DNA of 45,233 nt from a virus. Below, in pieces: positions 39,963 through 45,233 of the stretch; positions within the stretch are counted from its first letter, which is position 1; each line of letters starts with the position of its first letter. A program made the position numbers and the translations under genes. The stretch lies in the IMG/VR virus record IMGVR_UViG_3300029258_002017, positions 1 to 45,233 of that record. The stretch is one strand, 5' to 3'. The notes below the pieces were generated by a model. The model ran no database searches. It worked only from the letters and a program-made list of their open reading frames with translations, and was not told the origin of the DNA.

Positions 39963-40899
39963 AGGAATGTATATCATCTGGCCGGATGAGTTATATATCG
40001 ACCAGGCCGTAAAGGCAGGCATAGACACGCTGTTAGTCAACCTGAATGATGGGACTCCTCGATCAGAGACCGAGCGTCTATGCCGCAAGTACCATGATCA
40101 GGGCGTAACGGTGGTCCCCACTGTCGCACTGGTTCAGCCGAACTATGCCCTGGAAGACGATGAACAGTTTTTTGATGGGACGAACCGCATCCCACATTAC
40201 TATTGCCCAACCAGTTCGGAGCGAATCGATAAACTCCTGAGCGTTCCGTTGCACCTATGCAAATCCTGGGCCGCTAACGCCGTAGGCATCGACGATGAGG
40301 ACTATGTGCCCGGAATGAAATACCATGAAAACTATACGCAATATCCATGTCAATGCCAACGCTGCAAGACCCTATCCGTAGACCAGCAGCGCAGCATGCA
40401 CGCGGACATGATCCGCCAGGCCCTCGGCGAGATCCCCCTGTATCACATGCCCCATATCAATCCGTACATCTGGCGCATTGGGTCGGTATGGTGCAACGAA
40501 CATACGTACGAAAAATGGGGCGCGTACGACCGCGTGCTCAAGAATACCCGAAAAATGAAAAAGAAAACGATATCTACCCGCAACATCTCCGGGGTCTGGG
40601 CCGAAAAGTTCAGCGCGCACAGGTATCTGGACCGACTCAAATCCATTGTCACATCACCCGCTACAGACGGCTACTGGATCTATTCGCACATGCGGTTCTC
40701 GCGCAATAGCCTATGGCGCACCCACCCGGAGACGCCCGAGGCTATCGAGACCCTCAAGTCCCTGCCGTATCAATCCCTGATTGACGAGGAGATGCCCGCA
40801 TTCTTTGAAGAGCTGCGCGCCCTCAATCGCCGGGTGGATAAATACCGCAGCGGGGCATGGTTCTGGATTCTGGATAAACTGTATGGATTTTTTAAATAG
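39952..40899 (+). CDS. Putative TIM-barrel glycosidase-like protein
   Basis: A 315-residue protein of uncertain family. The first third alternates strands and helices in barrel style (GMYIIWPDELYIDQAVKAGI; DTLLVNLNDGT; VTVVPTVALVQ; AVGIDDED). A CQCQRC motif at about residue 135 recalls cysteine motifs in hypothetical glycoside-hydrolase-like barrels. No signal peptide; the C-terminal tip is aromatic (WFWILDKLYGFFK). It could process host surface sugars or be an accessory gene; the assignment is tentative. Confidence 0.5.
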   Translation: MFHKGMYIIWPDELYIDQAVKAGIDTLLVNLNDGTPRSETERLCRKYHDQGVTVVPTVALVQPNYALEDDEQFFDGTNRIPHYYCPTSSERIDKLLSVPLHLCKSWAANAVGIDDEDYVPGMKYHENYTQYPCQCQRCKTLSVDQQRSMHADMIRQALGEIPLYHMPHINPYIWRIGSVWCNEHTYEKWGAYDRVLKNTRKMKKKTISTRNISGVWAEKFSAHRYLDRLKSIVTSPATDGYWIYSHMRFSRNSLWRTHPETPEAIETLKSLPYQSLIDEEMPAFFEELRALNRRVDKYRSGAWFWILDKLYGFFK

Positions 40900-40908
40900 G
40901 AGGCTGTT

Positions 40909-41358
40909 ATGGACCTGACAGGCATTGGCAGCGTGTTTGATTTTGCCAAAGGGATCGTGGACCGGATCTGGCCCCCCGACGCCGACCCAACAGAGAAGGC
41001 CAAGGCGCAACTGGCACTGCAACAAATGATCGAGCAGCGCGAAACCCAGATTATAGAGGCCCAGAAATCGATCATTGTCAGCGAGATGAACCAAGGCGAC
41101 GCCTACACAAAACGCGCCCGACCCACCATCGTATACGCCGGCCTGGCATTCATTTTCCTGGTCAACGTGGTTTTCCCTCTCCTGGCCTGGGCCACCGCGC
41201 TGAGCACAGGCAAACCCCTCGCCGACATCCCCCACATCACCCTCCCCGGCGAGTTCTGGGCCGCCTGGGGAGGGGTCTGCAGCATCTGGGTCATCGGCCG
41301 CAGCGCCGAAAAACGCGGCGCCGCCAACAAGGTCACCAACCTAATTACCGGAACATAA
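40909..41358 (+). CDS. Holin, 3-TM type
   Basis: A 149-residue protein. The N-terminal FDFAKGIVDRIWPPDADPTEKAKAQL is the hallmark of the 3-TM holin family shared with gene transfer agents. Then come a helix with E/Q, ARPTIVYAGLAFIFLVNVVF as a membrane segment, a second hydrophobic stretch, and GRSAEKRGAANK at the C-terminus. It forms inner-membrane lesions that release the endolysin. AGGAGG lies upstream. It is the last gene before attP. Confidence 0.88.
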   Translation: MDLTGIGSVFDFAKGIVDRIWPPDADPTEKAKAQLALQQMIEQRETQIIEAQKSIIVSEMNQGDAYTKRARPTIVYAGLAFIFLVNVVFPLLAWATALSTGKPLADIPHITLPGEFWAAWGGVCSIWVIGRSAEKRGAANKVTNLITGT

Positions 41359-41438
41359 CGCCCCTGGTCCTACATCAATATACGACCAGTGCTACCCCCT
41401 AATTAACCTAACATTATTAAGCCCTTGCCCTCCATCAA

Positions 41439-41488
41439 CCACCCTGACACGGTAGGGGTCAAGGGTTCAAATCCCTTCGTGCCTACCA
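41439..41488 (+). other. attP core: 3' part of tRNA-Val(GAC)
   Basis: A tRNA 3' half: anticodon stem-loop with GAC (41446-41448), 3' stem strand GGTAG, variable loop GGGTC, T-arm AAGGG-TTCAAAT-CCCTT, acceptor strand CGTGCCT, A, and CCA at 41486-41488. No D-arm or 5' acceptor strand is present. One mismatch in the anticodon stem suggests that homology to the host gene begins there. This is the classical tyrosine-integrase target and would restore the host tRNA after integration. Confidence 0.88.
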
Positions 41489-41496
41489 GCGTAAAA

Positions 41497-42582
41497 TCAA
41501 TAAGTTAAGCCGCTTTTCGGAGCGGCTTTTTTTTGGGGGTTTTGGTCGCAAATTGTAAGACCAGGGATTTTGGCCACGGTGTCGATGCGGAGGCGGTGGG
41601 AAACGTGCTGGTAGGTGCGCATGAGGGTTTCCGGGCGGGAGCCCATGATCTCAGAAAGGGCTTTGATGTCTGCGTCTCGCTCCAGGGCTGCGGTGGCAAA
41701 GGCGTGGCGCAAATCGTAGGGGCGGAGGCGGCGGGTGATTTTAGCGTGCTTCAGGGCATGGCGCCAGGCGGTTTTGATCGATTGGATGGGTTTGCCGCGA
41801 TAGTGGATGATGGGGCCATGGCCGTCGTCAGTTGCAAACCAACCGGTGAGGGTGGGCAACAGTTGGGGGTGGATGGGGACCGCTCGCTTGGTGGGGCCGC
41901 CTTTGTGCGCCGATGTGACCAGGATGGCCTCGCTTTCCCACGATACGGCTGGCCAGGTCAGCGACAGCAGCTCCACGGCCCCAGGCCGCAGGCCCAGGTA
42001 ATACGACAAGACAATAGCGCGCCGCAGGTGATCCGCACTGTGAACCAGGATACGCTCGACCTCATCCACGGAGGGGGGCGGGATAATGGCGTCATAGGCT
42101 TTCGGTTTTTTGTAGTCTCGGACCGGATTGGCCGGAATGAGCGGCGGGTTTCGAGAGACTGCGGCGTTGAGGATGGCCTGGATCGCGGTCAGCTCGCGCC
42201 GAATCGTGCTGTCCTGCACCTGTGCTCGCCGGCTGTGGACATACTGGTCCAAATCATGAAACCGCAGCCCGATAGCGTCTCGGTGCCCAAAATAGGGGAT
42301 GATATGGGCCTCCAGTTGGTAGCGCAGCACATCCCTGGTGCTCATAGCCAGGTGCTGGGTCTGCACGTATGACCTCGCCAGGTCCGCAAAGACCGGCCCC
42401 ACATGCCGCCGGGCTGGCCGCCGTTTGGCCAAATGCAGCGCATCATGCCGAGCCTGTGCCCGTTTTTGTCCCTCGACCCCTCTGCCGAAATATTCCCGCC
42501 GCTCGGTCGCTTTCCCGGTATCTGTATCCCGCTCACGATAGTAACAGATCCATCGCCCGTCTTTGAGCATTCGAATGGCCAC
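41497..42582 (-). CDS. int: Tyrosine integrase
   Basis: A 361-residue tyrosine recombinase with an N-terminal Arm/SAM-like part and a C-terminal catalytic domain. Candidate catalytic residues: Arg199 (LGLRPG), Lys227 (AHKGG), Arg292 and His293 in PYDLRHAFAT, and Tyr324 in MRTYQHV. The histidine usual before DLRH is Tyr289, and the second usual H is Ser315, both known variations. The start is GTG at 42582 (or ATG at 42570); AGGTGA overlaps the end of the upstream gene. The final residues (KKAAPKSGLTY) are encoded by the tRNA-associated terminator next to attP. Confidence 0.94.
   Translation of the reverse strand: MAIRMLKDGRWICYYRERDTDTGKATERREYFGRGVEGQKRAQARHDALHLAKRRPARRHVGPVFADLARSYVQTQHLAMSTRDVLRYQLEAHIIPYFGHRDAIGLRFHDLDQYVHSRRAQVQDSTIRRELTAIQAILNAAVSRNPPLIPANPVRDYKKPKAYDAIIPPPSVDEVERILVHSADHLRRAIVLSYYLGLRPGAVELLSLTWPAVSWESEAILVTSAHKGGPTKRAVPIHPQLLPTLTGWFATDDGHGPIIHYRGKPIQSIKTAWRHALKHAKITRRLRPYDLRHAFATAALERDADIKALSEIMGSRPETLMRTYQHVSHRLRIDTVAKIPGLTICDQNPQKKAAPKSGLTY
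41507..41534 (+). terminator. Intrinsic terminator beside attP
   Basis: AAGCCGC (41507-41513) with GCGGCTT (41522-41528) and a run of eight T on the + strand. It would end late transcription after the holin and, in the lysogen, end the restored tRNA transcript. It overlaps the last codons of int. Confidence 0.85.
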
Positions 42583-42585
42583 AAC

Positions 42586-42765
42586 TCACCTGCGACTGTC
42601 TTGGATCTCCATCGATATGTCATCGATCTTTTTTGTAATCTTCTGGAGTTCGGTGTAACATTTATGCGCCCATTTTTGGGCCGAATACACAGAGAAGGGG
42701 ATCAATATTACCATCACGATCCCCACCAGCCACACCAACCCCATCATGCCTGCAAAGGCCTCCAC
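42586..42765 (-). CDS. Small membrane protein upstream of int, 59 aa
   Basis: GTG start at 42765 with GGGAGGTAGCGGC upstream on the - strand. One membrane helix (MMGLVWLVGIVMVILIPF) is followed by a charged coiled-coil helix (YTELQKITKKIDDISMEIQ). It ends 3 nt before the int start, so the two are probably one operon. Function unknown; superinfection exclusion is one possibility for membrane proteins in this position. Confidence 0.68.
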   Translation of the reverse strand: MEAFAGMMGLVWLVGIVMVILIPFSVYSAQKWAHKCYTELQKITKKIDDISMEIQDSRR

Positions 42766-42813
42766 GCCGCTACCTCCCGAATTTGATGTAAATCACGTTC
42801 GCATTTACCGTTT

Positions 42814-43533
42814 TTATTCGTGCTGGGCAGGGTCCACAGGCTCGCGCAAGCCAGGAGGACCTTTTTTTTCTTTGCTGAGTTCAGCCTTCAGTTTTGCCAC
42901 CTCTGTATTTGTGGCGATGATTTGTTGCTCCATGCCAAAAATGGTCCCCTTCAGTTGTTTTTCCTTTTCGATTTTTTCGCCAAACTCCATCACATTCATC
43001 TTGAGCGCCATGGCCGTACTGGTCTCGCCGCTGGTTAAGATCCGCGCCACAGACCGCATGATTTCCGCATCGTCTGCCTTGTCCAAAACTTTGATCAACA
43101 TGGCGATGTCTTCTTTCTGTCCAACCAGGGCTTTTTCAAGGCGGTAAACCAGCGGGGCCAAATCGGTTGATATGGCAACGTGAGGCTCATCATGTTGTTT
43201 TTCAGCCTCATACAGCGTCAGCTTAACCACCTTCCCATTTGCGCTAACCTCCCTTGTTTTTCCCCATAGGCCGGATTTGTCTGAGATATTATCAACAGTT
43301 TGGCTATTTTCATGAATCTTTTTTGGATCAAAATACCATTTCGACAAAGGAAAACTTATTTGTTCAAATTCAATGAGTCGATCAGGTGGGATTTTATTTC
43401 TGGACATATAACTGGATAACTCCGGTTGGCTTGTTTGTAACCTTTTTGCTAAATCTGTAACCCACCGTTTTTTTATCCTTATTCCAAACAGTTGTGCCAA
43501 TCTAATAAAATTTTCTCTTGTTATGTTTGCCAT
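42814..43533 (-). CDS. CI-type phage repressor without S24 domain
   Basis: A 239-residue protein. The N-terminal 65 residues match the Phage_CI_repr HTH (LAKRLQTSQPELSSYMSRNKI). The usual LexA/S24 self-cleavage domain is absent. Instead there is a middle segment and long charged coiled coils (EKEKQLKGTIFGMEQQI; VAKLKAELSKEKK). It is therefore unlikely to be inactivated by RecA-driven self-cleavage. It is divergent from the early + genes across a 140-bp control region. No ribosome site is visible before the ATG at 43533, so its mRNA may be leaderless. Confidence 0.85.
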   Translation of the reverse strand: MANITRENFIRLAQLFGIRIKKRWVTDLAKRLQTSQPELSSYMSRNKIPPDRLIEFEQISFPLSKWYFDPKKIHENSQTVDNISDKSGLWGKTREVSANGKVVKLTLYEAEKQHDEPHVAISTDLAPLVYRLEKALVGQKEDIAMLIKVLDKADDAEIMRSVARILTSGETSTAMALKMNVMEFGEKIEKEKQLKGTIFGMEQQIIATNTEVAKLKAELSKEKKGPPGLREPVDPAQHE

Positions 43534-43545
43534 GTATGTATTTTT

Positions 43546-43578
43546 TGCTTGACAAGCATTACTAACGTGACATATAAA
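43546..43578 (+). promoter_or_regulatory. Early rightward promoter with overlapping operator
   Basis: TTGACA (43549-43554), an 18-nt spacer, TATAAA (43573-43578). A 13-bp palindrome TGCTTG-A-CAAGCA (43546-43558) covers the -35 box and is a good candidate operator for the CI-type repressor. The leader that follows contains CCGGG...CCCGG and no supported gene before 43674. Confidence 0.75.
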
Positions 43579-43673
43579 GCCGTCAACCTACTCAAACTCC
43601 CCTACCGCCGGGACCCAACCCCGGAGAACAAAGGGGTTATGAAAAACAGAGATGCACAGAGGAATTGTAATAA

Positions 43674-43961
43674 ATGTCAAATAATATGTCAACAAATATT
43701 CAACCTACCGTTTTCGACCGGAATCTTCTGACTTTCGAGGCATTGCTCAACCTCGGATGGCCCCCCAATAAAGCTCGATCCGCTTTAATCCGCCTTAATG
43801 GGGTGGATATTACGAACACCGCCAGGTCTCATCAGATTCCATACGCCACGTTATACACAGCGGCCCACGGCACGCGGCCATGCAAAGATGGCCGAACCAT
43901 CCTCAGCGACATCCTCAATATCCCCGAAGACACGTTATACCCGGAGGCGAATCATGGATAG
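43674..43961 (+). CDS. Putative Cro-like early protein
   Basis: A 95-residue protein starting MSNNMSTNIQ after AGAGGAA, the first gene of the rightward early transcript. The segment ITNTARSHQIPYATLYTAAHG looks like a helix-turn-helix (TARSHQIP turn, ATLYTA recognition helix). Position opposite the repressor is that of Cro. The DNA-binding call is from pattern and position. Confidence 0.65.
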   Translation: MSNNMSTNIQPTVFDRNLLTFEALLNLGWPPNKARSALIRLNGVDITNTARSHQIPYATLYTAAHGTRPCKDGRTILSDILNIPEDTLYPEANHG

Positions 43962-44133
43962 AACTATATCTGAGTTGATCCGGTTGCGCCATGCCGTTGT
44001 GGCCATGCGCGACTGGATTGTTCCCAATCTGGATGCTCTTGAGCGTCAGATTGATGCCCTTGTTCCAAAACACGATGCCCCCGCGAAAACGAATTACGAT
44101 GTTAAATCGTGGTTCGATGAGGCATCGAAATGA
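43954..44133 (+). CDS. Small early protein, 59 aa
   Basis: Starts MDRTISELIRLRH at 43954 with GGAGG upstream, overlapping the Cro-like gene by 8 nt. One long amphipathic helix (AMRDWIVPNLDALERQIDAL) and a charged tail. No family recognised. Confidence 0.6.
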   Translation: MDRTISELIRLRHAVVAMRDWIVPNLDALERQIDALVPKHDAPAKTNYDVKSWFDEASK

Positions 44134-44152
44134 CCCGACAATGGAGGCGATC

Positions 44153-44665
44153 ATGACACATATTGGCTTGATGGGGACACATGGCACAGGCAAAAGCACC
44201 TACTCGCGCAAGCTGTGGGCCTGGGCTCAAAAGGAGTTTGGCGGGGGCGTGTCCTTAATAAAGGAAGTCGCCAGGAGATGCGAATACCCCGTCAATAAGG
44301 AAACCAGCGCAGAGGCCCAGTTGTGGATATTCACCACGCAAATGGCTGAAGAGCTGGCCGCCATGCGCAGGGCTGAGGTGGTTATCTGTGACCGAACCGT
44401 GTTGGATGGACTGGCCTACAGTGAGGCCGCAGGGTTGACAGATGTGGTGGATGCCTGCCTCCCCATGGCCCTGATGTGGATAGAGAGATATTCCGAAATA
44501 TATTGGTTTCGCCCGGTAAAAGGGAGATTGGTGGCAGATGGGTTTCGGGACACAGATCCGAAGTTTCAGGCTGAGATTGACATGATTCTGGCCGACTGGA
44601 TCATCACATACCACCTCAAAGTTACGGAGGTAAACGGAGATGGACTATTTATTCCATGTCATTAA
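44153..44665 (+). CDS. P-loop ATPase/kinase-like protein
   Basis: A 170-residue protein starting MTHIGLMGTHGTGKST. The Walker A (GTHGTGKST, residues 8-16) begins at the N-terminus, and VVICDRTVLD (about residues 76-85) is the matching acidic motif. The whole looks like the AAA_28/NadR-type small P-loop family that includes nucleoside and nicotinamide kinases. GGAGG upstream (44144-44148) decides the start. It may be a phage nucleotide or cofactor kinase; the substrate cannot be read from sequence. Confidence 0.78.
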   Translation: MTHIGLMGTHGTGKSTYSRKLWAWAQKEFGGGVSLIKEVARRCEYPVNKETSAEAQLWIFTTQMAEELAAMRRAEVVICDRTVLDGLAYSEAAGLTDVVDACLPMALMWIERYSEIYWFRPVKGRLVADGFRDTDPKFQAEIDMILADWIITYHLKVTEVNGDGLFIPCH

Positions 44666-44753
44666 CACACACTGGATATGGGCAGGGCCAATCTTTCTTG
44701 GCATTCTTTTGGTCATGTTTCTGAACGTGATCCGCGATTTATTCCGGGCATGA
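44640..44753 (+). CDS. Tiny membrane protein, 37 aa
   Basis: MDYLFHVINTHWIWAGPIF... : a single membrane helix with a short basic end (IRDLFRA). GGAGG at 44626-44630 lies upstream, inside the kinase-like gene, and its stop is in the next gene's start (ATGA). Function unknown. Confidence 0.6.
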   Translation: MDYLFHVINTHWIWAGPIFLGILLVMFLNVIRDLFRA

Positions 44754-45049
44754 GACCAAGCCCCGACATCATGATCCCTATCGCTGGGATCATAGATGAG
44801 ACAGACAATGGCATTCAGGTGGTGGTGCGAACCACCAACAAAGCCACCTGGCTGCCCAAAAGCCACCTGGACTACCTGCCCGGCGCCGTTCTGGTTCCGG
44901 CATGGCTGGCCCGCAAAATCAAGGAGGGGAAAGATGAGAGCATGGATCGATGGTCAATGGCGCCCTGTGCAAGCGCCCAGGGAAATCAACCAAGGCCGAA
45001 ACAAGGGCCGCATCGAGGTAAAGGTCAACAAGTTGCGCAGGGTGGATAA
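44750..45049 (+). CDS. Hypothetical early protein, 99 aa
   Basis: Starts MRPSPDIMIPIAG by ATGA coupling. The first 60 residues look coding (VVVRTTNKATWLPKSHLDYL; WLARKIKEGK). The last 35 are a glutamine/proline/glycine-rich tail that overlaps the next gene in another frame by 116 nt, so either a real long overlap exists or a single-base shift has replaced an earlier stop. No family recognised. Confidence 0.55.
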   Translation: MRPSPDIMIPIAGIIDETDNGIQVVVRTTNKATWLPKSHLDYLPGAVLVPAWLARKIKEGKDESMDRWSMAPCASAQGNQPRPKQGPHRGKGQQVAQGG

Positions 45050-45122
45050 GACATGGAAATGCGTCGCCCACCCTGTCATTCTCGACCCAACTCAAATTGT
45101 AGGTTATGAGGTTCCCGCATGA
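44934..45122 (+). CDS. Hypothetical early protein, 62 aa
   Basis: Starts MRAWIDGQWRPVQ with AAGGAGGGGAAAG upstream, the best ribosome site in this region. Basic, with short strands (GRIEVKVNKLRRVDK; WKCVAHPVILDPTQ). Its stop overlaps the next possible start by 4 nt. No family recognised. Confidence 0.68.
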   Translation: MRAWIDGQWRPVQAPREINQGRNKGRIEVKVNKLRRVDKTWKCVAHPVILDPTQIVGYEVPA

Positions 45123-45233
45123 CTACCACGCGCGCCCCCCTCTCCCTCACTATCTGTCGCGCCCAACCTCCATCACGACATCACTATCATCAAACCCGTG
45201 GGTCCTTCCCCGCCCCCCGCCAAACGCAGTTTC
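45119..45233 (+). CDS. Open frame running off the right end
   Basis: ATG at 45119 coupled by ATGA to the preceding gene; 38 codons then the window ends (MTTTRAPLSLTIC onward, rich in R, P, T, H). If the sequence is circular the frame continues at 3 and stops with TAA at 57-59, total 57 aa, overlapping the helicase start at 52. The composition is unlike a folded protein, so the gene itself is uncertain. Confidence 0.3.
   Translation, partial: MTTTRAPLSLTICRAQPPSRHHYHQTRGSFPAPRQTQF

Noticed and set aside
41439-41488. A functional phage-encoded tRNA
   Set aside because: No D-arm or 5' acceptor strand; only the 3' part is present, as expected for attP.
43639-43731. Short frame MKNRDAQRN before the Cro-like gene
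   Set aside because: No ribosome site; overlaps the start of a better supported gene.

Overview
This window reads as an essentially complete temperate siphovirus genome of about 45 kb with lambda-like gene order. It is GC-rich and tightly packed, with many 1, 4 or 8 nt gene overlaps and almost all genes on the + strand. The integrase, a small membrane protein and the repressor lie on the - strand. The host is probably a GC-rich Gram-negative bacterium; a Desulfobacterota-type host is my guess from the dispersed CGCAGAGGCGCAGAG-type repeats and general style, and is not proven.

Layout. 1-6.7 kb: helicase-primase, an AT-rich repeat-bearing gap that looks like an origin, a DnaG-type primase, several small zinc-ribbon proteins, SSB, and a Nu1-like terminase small subunit. 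6.7-9.2 kb: a strong sigma70 promoter with a candidate structured RNA, an unknown protein, and two ParB-fold-like proteins. 9.2-18.2 kb: GpA-type terminase, a gpW-like joining protein, lambda-type portal, a fused prohead protease/major capsid gene with an internal start, head-tail connectors and the tail tube. 18.2-31.1 kb: tail chaperones with a -1 frameshift, tape measure, tail-tip proteins M/L/K/J-like and a large repetitive fibre. 31.1-33.7 kb: small fibre and adhesin genes.

33.8-37.1 kb is a diversity-generating retroelement (DGR). A C-type-lectin-like target protein ends in a variable repeat (VR). A template repeat (TR) lies 193 bp downstream and is followed by a DGR-type reverse transcriptase. 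Over a 112-nt aligned stretch, 16 of 17 TR/VR differences fall on TR adenines. Unusually, the target carries a Sec signal peptide that is partly encoded by the dispersed repeat. No Avd gene is visible; a small beta-rich protein directly abuts the RT gene instead. A second small exported protein follows.

37.5-41.4 kb is a lysis/accessory block: membrane proteins, a CheY-like receiver protein, a SleB-type hydrolase, a possible glycosidase-like protein and a 3-TM holin. 41.4-45.2 kb is the lysogeny module: a 50-nt 3' piece of a tRNA-Val(GAC) (attP), a tyrosine integrase, a CI-type repressor without an S24 protease domain, a divergent promoter/operator, and short early genes that run off the right end.

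The attP core lies between the holin and the integrase, and the lysogeny module is followed by early genes that would join the primase if the ends were closed. The sequence therefore looks like a circular, non-integrated phage genome opened at an arbitrary point. The last open frame at the right end continues in frame across the junction and stops at position 59, overlapping the primase start, which supports this.
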